Assembly (NCBI GenBank): GCA_964020085.1
Contig: OZ026597.1
Coordinates: 984,313-1,048,312 of the forward strand
From: Micromussa lordhowensis
Taxonomy: Eukaryota; Cnidaria; Anthozoa; Scleractinia; Lobophylliidae
Length of the DNA stretch: 64,000 bases
Reading direction: 5' to 3'
Shown here: piece after piece, positions 1 to 10,101 of the stretch
Position numbering within the stretch: the first letter of the stretch is position 1
Layout of the letters: each line of letters opens with the position of its first letter
Position numbers and translations under genes: made by a program
The notes under the pieces: model-generated
The model's input: the letters and a program-made list of their open reading frames with translations, nothing else
Database searches by the model: none
Told to the model about the DNA's origin: nothing

Positions 1-2
1 TT

Positions 3-1058
3 TACGTCGACCTGGTTCTCCCTTTTGGCCTTCGTTCGGCCCCATTTATCTTCAACTCCATTGCAGACATGGTGGAATGGATTCTTGTCACCTCCTACCA
101 GATCCCAGATCTCCTTCATTACTTGGACGACTTTATTACTGCAGGCCCTGCACAGTCCCCCCAATGTGCCCAGAACCTGGCTACTGCCTTGGAGGTCTGT
201 CATCGCCTGGGTCTACCTTTGCATCCAGGCAAATGTGTTGGCCCCTCTTCAGTGCTTGTTGTCTTGGGGATCGAGCTTGACTCTATCACCCAAGTGGCAC
301 GCTTACCTCAGGACAAGTTGTCGTCGTTGCAAGAGCTGATTGGTTCGTGGCTCCCCCGAAAATGGTGTAATAGACGCGAGCTTGAGTCTCTTATCGGCCA
401 CTTGCATCATGCCGCCAAAGTGGTCTGGCCGGGAAGGACTTTTCTACGCCGCATGATTGACCTGTTATGCTGCTTCCGGAGGAGAGATCACCCTATTCGC
501 CTGAACCGAGAATTTCACTTGGATCTTCGTTGGTGGCACCAGTTCTTGGCAGATTGGCATGGCGTTAGCTTCTGGCTCTTCCCAGGACTGCTACCCGAGG
601 CTGATGTTGAAGTGTCTTCTGATGCAGCGGGCTCACTCGGCTATGGAGCATACTTGAAGGGCCAATGGTTTGCTGGATCCTGGGCAGCATCCCAGCAATT
701 GCAGTCTATTGCATACAAGGAGCTCTTCCCGATAGTTCTGGCAGCTCATGTCTGGGGACATTCTTGGGTCAAGAAACATGTTCTTTTCCGCTCTGACAAC
801 GATGCAGTAGTCCACATCTTAAATACCCGCACCTCAAGAGTGCCTTGCCTAATGCGGTTGCTGCGCAGCCTTTTATTTTCCGCTGCTCGTCACAGCTTCT
901 CCTTCTCCTCCCAACATGTCCCTGGCGTTTCCAATCAATTAGCTGATGCCTTGTCTCGTTTCCATTGGCAGGAGTTTCGTCGCCTGGCTCCGGAGGCACA
1001 GCCGTTCCCCACAGTGGTCCCTCCCGAACTCCTGGCAGAGTTGACCTCTCCACCCTAG
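3..1058 (+). CDS. Ngaro/DIRS-type retrotransposon reverse transcriptase-RNase H (5' end outside window)
   Basis: The reading frame is open from base 3, so the N-terminus lies upstream of the window. The sequence shows an LPFGLRSAP block followed by the catalytic YLDD box (DNA 120-131), typical of retrotransposon reverse transcriptases. An RNase H domain follows; counting from the ATG at 69, its likely acidic residues are D185 (SSDAAG), E218 (YKELFP), D243 (SDNDAV) and D293 (LADALSR). The frame stops shortly after RNase H with no DNA methyltransferase-like domain, which favours the Ngaro group over DIRS1/PAT. It overlaps the downstream recombinase frame by about 94 nt in the -1 frame. No internal stop is visible in the part present, so this copy is fairly young or recently active. 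It is a mobile-element protein, not a host gene. Confidence 0.88.
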   Translation, partial: YVDLVLPFGLRSAPFIFNSIADMVEWILVTSYQIPDLLHYLDDFITAGPAQSPQCAQNLATALEVCHRLGLPLHPGKCVGPSSVLVVLGIELDSITQVARLPQDKLSSLQELIGSWLPRKWCNRRELESLIGHLHHAAKVVWPGRTFLRRMIDLLCCFRRRDHPIRLNREFHLDLRWWHQFLADWHGVSFWLFPGLLPEADVEVSSDAAGSLGYGAYLKGQWFAGSWAASQQLQSIAYKELFPIVLAAHVWGHSWVKKHVLFRSDNDAVVHILNTRTSRVPCLMRLLRSLLFSAARHSFSFSSQHVPGVSNQLADALSRFHWQEFRRLAPEAQPFPTVVPPELLAELTSPP

Positions 1059-2011
1059 AACAGCAGTGCCATTCCTTCTTGCTTCAAGGTCTGGCCCCAT
1101 CTACGCGTCGGTCTTATGCCTCAGCCCAGGCTCAGTTTATCTCGTTTTGCGCTCAACTTGGCAAGCTTCATGCCTCTGGTTCACCGTGTCCGGCTGACGA
1201 ATGGACTCTGTGCCTGTTTGCTACCTTCTTGGCCAATCGCATTCAGCATTCTTCGATCAAGGTCTATTTGTCTGGGGTTCGAGCACTCCACATTGAACAG
1301 GGGTTCTCAGACCCCCTTGCTAACTGTCTCCGCCTTCAGAGGGTGGTCCGTGGCATCAAGCGTTGTCAGGGCTCCGCTTCTTCCTCCCGCTTGCCGATCA
1401 CAGATGACTTGATGCTTCTGATTTGGCGGTCCCTGGATCTTCACCTCTCGGATCACCTCATGTTCTGGGCAGCCTGCACCTTGGGGTACTTTGGTTTTCT
1501 CCGCGCCTCCGAGTTCACAGTGCCTAGTCTGGCTAGCTTCTCTCCATCCCTTCATCTAGGCGTTCCAGACATTGCAGTGGATTCTCTGTCCGCCCCCTCG
1601 TGCTTGCGCTTAAAGATCAAGGGCTCGAAGACTGATCCGTTTAGGAAAGGTGCTTTTATCCATATCGGCCGCGGCCGGCCCCCGCTCTGCGCAGTCCACT
1701 CAGTGTTAAGTTATCTCGCTAGCAGGGGTGACCGTCCGGGCCCCTTGTTCCTGTTCCAGAATGGGCAGCCCCTTTCACGCGCTTTGCTGACGGACTGGCT
1801 CCGGCAGATCCTGTCCTCTGCGAACGTTCCAGGCAATTTCTCTAGCCACAGCTTCCGCATCGGTGCTGCCACTGTGGCGGCACGCAACGGCGTTCCAGAC
1901 CACCTCATTCAAGCCTTGGGCCGCTGGTCGAGCTCCGCTTATCAATTGTACATTAGGACCCCATCAGAATCTTTAGCGGTCCTATCCACCAAGCTGGCAT
2001 CGTCTTCGTAG
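965..2011 (+). CDS. Ngaro/DIRS-type tyrosine recombinase
   Basis: This 348-codon open frame encodes a phage-integrase-like tyrosine recombinase, the enzyme that integrates circular cDNA of DIRS/Ngaro retrotransposons. Counting from 965, catalytic candidates are R180 (GFLRASEF), a beta-hairpin lysine near 217-222 (KIKGSK), H295-x-x-R298 (SHSFRIG), W321 (GRWSS) and the nucleophile Y329 (YQLYIR). An N-terminal core-binding segment (QGLAPSTRRSY onward) precedes them. Base 965 is TTG and no ATG occurs in frame before about residue 150, so expression probably depends on -1 frameshifting or reinitiation from the overlapping reverse transcriptase frame. The frame is intact to a TAG at 2009-2011. Confidence 0.9.
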   Translation: MAGVSSPGSGGTAVPHSGPSRTPGRVDLSTLEQQCHSFLLQGLAPSTRRSYASAQAQFISFCAQLGKLHASGSPCPADEWTLCLFATFLANRIQHSSIKVYLSGVRALHIEQGFSDPLANCLRLQRVVRGIKRCQGSASSSRLPITDDLMLLIWRSLDLHLSDHLMFWAACTLGYFGFLRASEFTVPSLASFSPSLHLGVPDIAVDSLSAPSCLRLKIKGSKTDPFRKGAFIHIGRGRPPLCAVHSVLSYLASRGDRPGPLFLFQNGQPLSRALLTDWLRQILSSANVPGNFSSHSFRIGAATVAARNGVPDHLIQALGRWSSSAYQLYIRTPSESLAVLSTKLASSS

Positions 2012-2406
2012 CTTGTCACCTTCCCTAGGTACAGTTGTGGCTATCTTACCTGGCTGTGCACTACCAGCGTATCGGGCTGTCACCCAGCCGTTGCCTTAGC
2101 ACAGCGTACTTGCTCTTCAGCTGGAAACCTTCGTGGTCCTGTCCTGTTCTTGGGTTTACGCCGACCTCGAGTCTTGCTGGTCACCTGCCCCACCTCTGAT
2201 TGCCTTCTGCTTGCCTCTAATCGCCAGGCGCACTCATTGTCTTGGACCTTGCCGTGTGGGGTGGTCATATTTTCATGGTCAGGTATGTGTCATTCTCTTC
2301 ATTGCTTTGGGGCTCGGTGCTTGGGGTCTAATTGGGGAGTGGAGGTTCCAGGTCACCCTGTTCTCGGGTCCCTCCATTTTCCAAGCACCTGGAGAGGGGT
2401 TACCTT

Positions 2407-2521
2407 GGGTGGTTCCCGCTTACAGGGTTGCCATGGATACCTCCCCTCCGGCTTATGGTTTCTGCTCCCCGCTAACCTTTCCGGCACCAGTTCCCAAGCT
2501 CATCTATTGTGATGAGTTTAA
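2407..2521 (+). repeat. Ngaro split direct repeat, copy B1
   Basis: This 115-bp segment recurs exactly at 2835-2949. Two identical repeats after the recombinase, with unique sequence between them, give the ORFs-B1-A2-B2 arrangement of Ngaro/PAT elements; the matching A1 should lie upstream of the window. Confidence 0.85.
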
Positions 2522-2834
2522 ATGTGGCTAAATGGAATTTAGGCAAAGTTAGACTCAAATCAATGCGGTCAGCGGTGTTTCGCTTAATAGTACGTGACTT
2601 GCGGGGCGGCCCTATGGGGATTGCAGGGCTATTGTGTATTGTTGCATCGCATGTGCTGTACTGCTAGCAGATCATTGCGGATCTTTTTGCACTGTGTGTA
2701 GCGAATCTTTGCGGATTCTTGCTCCCTCCCGCCCCCTCCCTTTTTGGTGGTTCATATCTAGGTAAGTACGGGTCAGGTAAGTTGTTTCCACTGATTCTTT
2801 CAGTGTGACGGTGCCAGTTAGCGGCTGCTTTTGG
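2522..2834 (+). repeat. Ngaro A2 segment between split repeats
   Basis: This 313-bp non-coding stretch lies between the two identical 115-bp repeats. By analogy with Ngaro/PAT elements it should match the 5' terminal repeat A1, which is not in the window. It contains short internal repeats around 2670-2720 (gcggat-type motifs). Assignment as A2 is inference from position. Confidence 0.6.
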
Positions 2835-2949
2835 GGGTGGTTCCCGCTTACAGGGTTGCCATGGATACCTCCCCTCCGGCTTATGGTTTCTGCTCCCCGC
2901 TAACCTTTCCGGCACCAGTTCCCAAGCTCATCTATTGTGATGAGTTTAA
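2835..2949 (+). repeat. Ngaro split direct repeat, copy B2 and element 3' end
   Basis: Second exact copy of the 115-bp repeat. Similarity to copy B1 stops at 2949, which I take as the 3' boundary of the element. Confidence 0.85.
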
Positions 2950-2991
2950 TCTGCATTATGTTCTCTTAAAGAAACAAACCTTTTCCTTTCA

Positions 2992-3059
2992 GGTGATTAA
3001 AAGAACAAGCAAATCCTAATTCAAGTTCTTGCTTCATCATGGCACTGCCCAAGAAGGAA
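2992..3059 (+). other. possible small first coding exon (weak)
   Basis: A pyrimidine-rich acceptor (ttttcctttcag) precedes this segment. It contains ATG at 3039 (MALPKKE) and ends at a strong donor-like GTATGT. No continuing exon could be found downstream, so this is only a candidate exon of an unrecognised gene or a chance match. Confidence 0.2.
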
Positions 3060-3680
3060 GTATGTACTTTGTTCTGTACTGTATATATTTTGGATGCTCA
3101 AAATTTCAGGCACTTAATAAATTTAATAAATTTAATTTGAGACGGTTATATTTTTGAACAGTTCTTTTTGTTCAATATTTATGTCGTCCAAAATTTTTTG
3201 CAAGTAATGTATATGCAAAGTGTTTACATTTATGTTGTTGTAATAAGGAGAGTAATGAGGTCTTCATTTCACAGTCCCCCAGTTCAGAGCATTTGCTCAT
3301 TTCAAGCTTATTTATTCCTGGGTCAATAGTATTCCTTGGAACCACTCAGAATTTGTTATCTCTGGCTTGAGAGTTTGTCTGGTTCAGAATAATTTTATCC
3401 CAACAAGGAACATCATTGCTTGGTTCAAGGCTAATTTTCTGCTGCAAAAACATGTAGATTGATTGCTTAAGGAATTTTTTGCTGGGGTAGAAATGTTAGG
3501 GTGATCCTCTAGGAGGTTGTGAAATTCTTAAGATGCTAAAGAAAATTTTTAAGAGAAAATATTTGCACATTGTTTTTATGCAAGTTTAGCAAAAGTCATG
3601 TACAAACTACTTACTAGTTACATATCGGACTTGCAGGCAAGTTGTTTCGAGACCTGGATCACAGGATCAAGGACTGTGGA
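3060..3680. other. AT-rich non-coding stretch
   Basis: No ORF of note, RNA gene or clear repeat was seen here. Confidence 0.5.
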
Positions 3681-3835
3681 ACCAGGACACAGGACACAGG
3701 ACACAGGACACAGGACACAGGACACAGGACACAGGACCCAGGACCCAGGACCCAGGACACAGGACCCAGGACTCAGAACAGAGGATCACCGAGCAAGGGT
3801 AGGACTGAGGACTGAGGACTGAGGATCAAGGACAG
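3681..3835 (+). repeat. 7-bp minisatellite (GGACACA / GGACCCA / GGACTGA)
   Basis: Tandem heptamers of GGACACA pass into GGACCCA and GGACTGA variants, interrupted around 3779-3803. The apparent open frame across it (THRTQDTG-type periodic peptide) is a by-product of the repeat. Confidence 0.85.
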
Positions 3836-3914
3836 TGGATGAAAGCAAGCCTTGGGTGATGAATTTTTATTGTAGATATATTAAGGTACATGTATATGAG
3901 ATATTATCAGTAGC

Positions 3915-4050
3915 AGAGATGGCACAGTGCACCTTGCCCTGAGGGTTTTTCTCCGGGTACTCCGGTTTCCCTCACTCCTGAAAAACCAATGTTTCCAAAT
4001 TTCAATTTAACAAAATTGGCAACACATTGCTGCGGCCCAATTGACTTCTC
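3915..4050 (+). mobile_element. probable SINE fragment
   Basis: The block around 3945-3975 (ctccgggtactccggtttcc) resembles the conserved body of tRNA-derived SINEs that are widespread in marine invertebrates. The tRNA head is not clear, so only a fragment can be claimed. Confidence 0.4.
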
Positions 4051-4253
4051 AAGATAAGCATTTGTAATACCAATTTATTACTCTCTGTTTATTTTCTAGT
4101 TACATGTGCATGTGTGCTTTGGCAGTCTTTTTGGCAGCTGTTATTTTAGTTAAGGAGCAAATTGGGAAGAAACTCTATTTATTTCCTGTCTTTTTCAAAG
4201 ATCTCTTTTTAATCATAGCGTAGGTAAAGGGAAATTCCCAAGTCCAATTAATG

Positions 4254-4294
4254 AATCAATCAATCTTTCAATCAATCAATCAATCAATCAATTG
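4254..4294 (+). repeat. (CAAT)n microsatellite
   Basis: About nine imperfect units of aatc/caat in tandem. Confidence 0.8.
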
Positions 4295-5797
4295 ATAGTT
4301 GAGATAAAAAGCCCAGGATATGCAGCTAACTAAAATAGGAACTCCCAACCTTAAAATTTATCTATTTGCAATTTCAAGATCTTTAACAGAAATAAATTCT
4401 AATACCACTTCTTTGCACATGTAACTAGTACCCATATAAACAGAGTATTCAACTGACCAGTGTGTTGTGTGGGTGTCGTTCATTTGCAAATAAGTAGCTT
4501 GCTTGTCACATTTCCCATATAGTTCATTCTATCAGAGCCAGGAAATTATGCCAATACACATTGTAGCAATCAACACTACAAATTAACTGCAACTCAATTA
4601 CGGTAAAATCTGTTTCTGATTAATTGAGAAGTTGGTAATTTTTGTCGTATTTTTATGTGTACAGACTCAAAACAAAAATGAACCTACGTTTTGTTCAAAA
4701 AATTTCCTTAAAAACTAAATTTTCATAATTATTATTATTGTCGAAATTCAGAAACAGACAATGGAATTTCAAAAACCCATGAAGAAAAGTAATGGCTAAT
4801 TAAATATAATTATTTCCAACCGGAAATTCTTTATGAATGCTCTTTATCCAATAAAAGAAACTAAACTGACCACTCAATTTGACTCAATCAAAGCGAAACT
4901 ATTAGTTCTTAATTAGTACTCTCTGCTTTCCACATTGTAGAGGTTTTTTAATCAGATGCAACAAGACTTTCTCACGCATTTGTAGTATATAAAGAACTCA
5001 GAAGAATCTGACTTTGAAATTTATGAATTTGAAAACGATGAATGGGTCATTGAAACGTCAATCGAAATTATTATTGTGATTGCTTGCTCAAGTCCAAAAA
5101 AGTCAAAAGTTATTTAACGTTTTATTTATTTTTTCATGTGTACAGACATTTTGGGGTGGTCATAAAAATTCTCAGTGAAATGCAAAACTAAATATTCCTA
5201 TAGAGTTCTAACGGCAGTTTATTTCAGTTCTAAAAACAAATTGAATTTTCACTTTTTTTGGCATATTTACAAGCATTTTGGTGTACCACCAACAAAACCA
5301 GACAGCAGGATATAATCATTTGAGTAAATCTGATTTAACAGAAGCAACTTATTTGCACATGAAAACCAAGTTCTTCCTTCTCACAAGATTCCTATTGAGC
5401 AGCTTTATGGTGAAATTTGTATTTTTTTTCATTGTTCACTTCCTCTGGTTTTCCTCGAAAATCTTAAATTGAGTTTGGACTATATCTTCTGCCAACCGTG
5501 AGATAAGAAACCCTTTAAGGGGCGAGGGCGGATTGCAAAGTTCTCTTTATTTTGATGTCTGATTTTCCAAAAAAATATATCATGTATGTTGTTCTTGAAA
5601 AAACAATTTCCATAGTGCTAAGGTCATTGCTTTTGACAAGAATTTTTTCCTGTTTTAGTGTAAAAATTCTTGTAATCCAAATTATTTTGTTTTAGGAAAG
5701 TAGCTGCCCAATGGGAAACTTGTATTCAAGAAATTGTTTTACTTTTTTGTAGTTTCAATGTGCATCATGCTCATTGGCTAATTCAGTTCTCATTGAT
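4295..5797. other. AT-rich spacer, no gene seen
   Basis: Long AT-rich sequence with short ORFs only. No recognised domain, RNA gene or terminal inverted repeat was seen. Confidence 0.5.
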
Positions 5798-5802
5798 CAC
5801 AA

Positions 5803-5963
5803 CAGGCGCGGATCCAGGGGAGGTGAAATGGGTGAATTTTCACCCCCCTTTTTTTCTGAGCCCCCTTCTTTCTTTTTGTATTTTTTTTCTTATCCCAGGC
5901 TTTGGTTCTATTACATTATTACAAAATTTCACCCCCCATTTCAAAATCCTGGATCCGCGCCTG
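5803..5963. mobile_element. MITE with 16-bp TIRs
   Basis: A perfect 16-bp terminal inverted repeat (caggcgcggatccagg at 5803-5818, its complement at 5948-5963) bounds a 161-bp non-coding element. It is flanked by the direct pentamer CACAA (5798-5802 and 5964-5968), a likely target-site duplication. A related right end (ctggatccgcccctg) occurs near 16960-16974. Confidence 0.75.
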
Positions 5964-6241
5964 CACAATTATTTTCTTTGGGTGAGCAACATTTTTTTAT
6001 TCAGTGTTTTTTTTTTTGTTTAGATCAAGAGCATGATCGTGCTTGAAACTATAGTACTAGCTAGTATTATTGTTTTTTTATCACCTTTGAACAAAGGAAG
6101 CATCCTAAAACTACCTTTTTGTTGTAACGCAAGTAAATTCGATTGGCTGATCAATAATTGAATGCAGTACCAATCTGCAGCTTTTCACAAATTTATTCAA
6201 TTTGTTATTAATAAGTGTCTTGATAGAAGCAGGCAAGTCAA

Positions 6242-6445
6242 GAATTTCAAGTAAACAATAAAATTTCTAAGTTTAAAAGACATGTTTCAACAGATTCTCC
6301 TGTCATCTTCAGTTGATTGATATACAAAGCGTTGGAAGGAGAATTCTTCTTCCAACGCTTTGTATATCAATCAACTGACGATGATCGGAAAATCTGTCGA
6401 AACATGTCCTTGAAACTTAAAAGTTTTGTCGTTTACTTGAAATTT
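6242..6445. mobile_element. foldback element with hammerhead-like core
   Basis: The two halves form a roughly 200-bp palindrome centred near 6343. The inner 30-bp arms (6309-6338 and 6349-6378) are perfect, and the outer arms are about 80% complementary. The right arm reads CTGACGA (6375-6381), a stem-loop region, GAAA (6399-6402), a self-complementary ACATGT and GTC (6406-6408), in the order of a type I hammerhead ribozyme. The left arm, on the minus strand, has the same order with CTGAAGA. Such motifs are known in terminal repeats of Penelope-like elements, so this may be two inverted Penelope-type termini. Catalytic activity is not shown. Confidence 0.55.
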
Positions 6446-7289
6446 ATTAAGTGTTATACAAAATTGCTATTTATTACAAAAAATTCCGAGCTATATTTTT
6501 CCAAACTGACGTATTTAAAGTACATTCAATCGTAGGATTAAGAAATTATGAAATCATGCATTACCAATTTGTAGGATTTCCCAATACCTAACATGTATTT
6601 ATTGCCATACAAAATTCTTATACAATTGCCATATTGTTATACAAAATTTCTTATTCAATTTATTCAGTGTCATGCAAAATTACGTTTTACTCGATCAGTT
6701 TTAAATGACAAATTGTGAGCTTAATTTTTCTAAAATAGTTTCTCTGCCTCCTTTGTTTAAAGGTGCCACAGCAAGCTCATTAGCACAGAAGTAGGCAATT
6801 ACTAATTGACTCAGCTAAGAAAACACCACAAACACTGGTGTCATAAGGTCTTCACATTAGCATTGACAGTAACATGTTAAGGATAGGCCAAACGTGGGCT
6901 TGTCAGAAGAAGAGGGGTGTAGAACAGACCCTTCAAATCTAGTGGGCGTCCCTCAGTCAACCATAATATTGGCATCATAGTACATGTATCTCAGAGTGAA
7001 AATTAACCCTTATGGCTACTTTCGTTAGCGTTTTGATGCATTGGTTTTCAGTAGTTCAAAACCACTTAGGGAATAGGGCTTTTTAATCTCATGTTTCTCC
7101 CAAAACGTTTTCAGATTTAGTATGTCTAAGTATTATTACTGCTTTTTAAACTTAAGTGAATAGGATTTTTACTGTGCTAATGAGCTTGTTAGTTTTTTTT
7201 TCCTTTGTGGATTTGATATTTTCTTCTCAACTTAGTATATTTTAGATTATTTTCAGGAACTGAGATGACCCATACACCCGCACACAACA
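6446..7289. other. AT-rich spacer, no gene seen
   Basis: No supported coding or RNA feature. Confidence 0.45.
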
Positions 7290-7640
7290 CAAAAGGTCAG
7301 ATTTAAATCTAGCCGATCAAAGTCCCTGCAGGGTTGTGGAAACTCTTGCTCTGAGGACGGTGTTTCTGATGTTCCTCTGCAATATTCCAACTGAGAAATC
7401 CTGGTGAGTTTATCTGTTCCGCTCATTTTTGATGGAGGCACTTGGACACTTTGATGATGTGGTCGTTTGCTCTCAAGTGGAGAAGGCATCATGGGGGAAG
7501 GTGAGAGTTTGCTTTTCATGTCTTCTCGGCTTTGCTTGACTACGTCAGAATGCCACACCTTTATTGCAATTGGCTTCAAAGATGCTTGTTTTCAATCAGT
7601 GTATCTGGAAATGTTCTGTTGTTGAGGACGTAAAACAGTA
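7290..7640 (-). repeat. left arm of a diverged inverted repeat (partner at 9380-9675)
   Basis: Several blocks here recur in inverted orientation near 9380-9675, for example the region around tttgctctcaagtggaga (7467-7485) and the ccacacctttat block (7552-7563). The order of blocks is kept, with perhaps 70% similarity by eye. The minus-strand ORF at 7253-7579 lies in this arm; the partner has no equivalent open frame, so I do not call it a gene. Confidence 0.55.
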
Positions 7641-8644
7641 GTGCTTTAGTGCAGGTCGTGGGTAGTACATTTCCAGGATGTTGGGGTTAGTTTAAAACAA
7701 TGAAGGTCTTTGATCTGGCTTGACTGAAATTTCATAAGCGACACTAGATTGAGCGGTAGTCATCTGGGATTCTTCTGAAAGAGCTGATTCTTGTTTAGGG
7801 TTTTCTTAATTAAAAATAATAATTTTCTTTTCCTTTCAAATTTGAAAACAAAACCAAAATATAATTAGGTATCGAATAAAAATAAATTAGTCACACTTAT
7901 CTTAAGATCAGAATTTATTATCACCATCAGTCCACACTTCAAAGACAAATTAAGAGCATTAACCGCTTAAAATATAAATAACAACTTTGGTTATTTTTGT
8001 GATTAACTCCAGGAATTAATTAACCTAAAGGAACTCAAAAGCAGGCTCCTGCACTGGCATTACTTGAGTTGTAACGCAACATTTCTTTCTGGAGTTTTGT
8101 GTGATGATTCAAATAACGCCTATGAAGGAGGCTTCGTTTTGGGAAATTTTAGTCTTAGCTCCTAAACATATAATTACATTTTCCATGATCAAAGTTCAAA
8201 GCGTACGCCAATTGTTCATTTTGACTTCCAAAACGTTCAACTAACCTCGGAAACGTTTTTTTGTAACCAATCATATCCATAGTTCGATATAAATTTTGTG
8301 AGCCTGTTATTTATCTTGTTTAACTTACTTAGTCTTAAAGTTGTCACTTAATTTAATTTTTTTCACTAAACCTAGGCCAATTGCCTCATTTTGATTTCCA
8401 TACCCTGAGACTTTATTTTTTGACTACATGTTAGTACATAACTGTAACCTAATTATCAATATTGCATAATTCTAAAACTATCAATTCAACTTCTAAAACC
8501 AAGCATATATATATATATGTATTTTTTTTTAATTTCGTAGGGCAATTGTTCATCTTTACGGCTTAAACAAATTAAACCTAGGAAACTTTTCTCATCGTTT
8601 TTTTTTCCTAATACTTTCTAACTTCGTTGTTATCCTCGGGGATG
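7641..8644. other. AT-rich spacer with diverged internal repeats
   Basis: Similar blocks beginning gccaattg(t/c)tcat occur near 8207, 8372 and 8539, about 165 bp apart, suggesting an old short tandem repeat. A short (AT)n lies at about 8503-8518. No gene seen. Confidence 0.35.
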
Positions 8645-8750
8645 CAGCGGCAGTTAATCGTGACGGGACGAAGTAAACCGAGCGGTAAAACCTTTCGTCG
8701 GGTCGATTTTGTCGCTCGGTTTACGTCGACTCTTCCGACAAACTGCCTAG
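8645..8750. repeat. imperfect palindrome
   Basis: Perfect 12-bp arms gtaaaccgagcg (8672-8683) and cgctcggtttac (8712-8723) are surrounded by weaker complementarity, giving a GC-richer hairpin in AT-rich sequence. Probably a small MITE remnant. Confidence 0.5.
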
Positions 8751-9379
8751 GTTTCCGAAGATCCTTCGTTGTTTAATGCTATTCAGAGCCAAGATTAACA
8801 ATAAAAAAAAACACAAATAAATTTCAAAATTCCACCGTTTTTGCATTTTAAGACGATTTTAACTGTGAATATTAATAAGATTTACTATGAACATTTAAAC
8901 TACGATTCTTTCGAAAAATATTTGGATTTTTCTAGTACAAATTAGACTCCATCGATTCTAAATAACTGATAACTAATTCTAGGTGATGTGAACGGACGAA
9001 AATCGCCCGTTTGCTTTCGCATTAGTATTTAAAAATACGCTTCAACCTGAAAACAAATAACTAATCTTTCATCACTATAACTTTGATCTTATTTAAACAT
9101 AACCGAAAATTCCTAAACTTGTATCAGCTTGGACGGTAGAGTTTCAAGTGACTTGTGTTCTTTTGGTGAAGTTTATGGGAGGACAGTCGGCAGGAGGTTT
9201 GGTCGGCAAGTCAGATCAATGATTTTTTGCGTTTGATTCTTTCCTTGGCATCCATGGAAATTGCTAAATGTGACTTGTACTTTAGCGCTTCCGTTTTTCT
9301 TGTACTTCCAAAGAAGATGTCTAGATACAGTGCTTGGAACACGCATCTTAAATTTTACTATTTTGGTTTCAAGCTTTTC
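8751..9379. other. loop between the diverged inverted arms
   Basis: AT-rich sequence with no supported gene. Confidence 0.35.
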
Positions 9380-9675
9380 GTGCATTACTTACGGTCTCAA
9401 AGCTAATAACAAATTCCAAATCAAATGGTGTGGTATTATGACGTAGTTGGGTGAAACCGAGGAGGCACGGGGAGCAACTCTCTCCTCCTTCATTATGCCA
9501 TCTCCACTTGAGAGCAAACGGCCATATCATTGAAGTGGTCAAGTGTCATCATCAAAGATGGCGGAGCAGATAAACATACCAGGATTTTAAAGTTGGAATA
9601 TTAATGAGGAACAGAAGAAACACTTTTACTTGGAGAAGAGTGAAAACAACCCAAGCAGGGACAAGATCGACTAGA
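9380..9675 (+). repeat. right arm of a diverged inverted repeat (partner at 7290-7640)
   Basis: Complementary blocks pair with 7290-7640, including cacttgagagcaaacggcc at 9503-9521. The arms are separated by about 1.7 kb of AT-rich sequence. Confidence 0.55.
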
Positions 9676-9806
9676 TTTTTTTTATTTTTTTATTTTTTTT
9701 AAACACAATAAAGATACACAGAGGCAGTTTTCTGCTGTTGTTTTTACCAGCAATCAATCATGACAAACCAGGTAAACACTTGTGTCCATGACTAAGTCCT
9801 GATATA

Positions 9807-10101
9807 CAGTGTAATCTGTCACACAACTTGTCCCGCAATCTTTTCGAAAACAGCATGACAAGTTAATGAAGCATTGAGCCGTGTAACACAATACGCAATG
9901 ACAAAACGTTTGCAAAACAAGTCACTACAATGGTTACAGAAAGTAGAACTTAGTTCCAACTTTCTCCAACCGCTGTAGCAACTGTTTCGCATAAATTCTG
10001 TCCGTTACACAGTATGCTAAACGACCCAATGTTTCATACAACTCACTTGTTACGCTGCCATGGAAAACACTAAGAGACTAGTTGCATAAAAGATTACACT
10101 G
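9807..10101. mobile_element. probable 295-bp MITE
   Basis: The ends are inverted: cagtgtaatct at 9807 and agattacactg ending at 10101, with further partial complementarity just inside (acaactt / tagttgc). There is no coding capacity. The target duplication is unclear. Confidence 0.45.

Larger units (their letters stand above)
1..2949 (+). mobile_element. Ngaro-like tyrosine-recombinase retrotransposon, 3' portion
   Basis: The segment combines reverse transcriptase-RNase H, an overlapping tyrosine recombinase and the split direct repeat B1-A2-B2. There is no methyltransferase domain and no LTR or target duplication, as expected for this order. The left part (gag-like ORF and A1) lies outside the window. 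GC content is clearly higher than in the AT-rich sequence that follows, consistent with an inserted element. Confidence 0.85.

Noticed and set aside
3598..3822. ORF with THRTQDTG repeats
   Set aside because: Translation of the GGACACA minisatellite.
7253..7579. 108-aa minus-strand ORF
   Set aside because: It lies in one arm of a diverged inverted repeat. The other arm has no equivalent frame and no domain is recognised.
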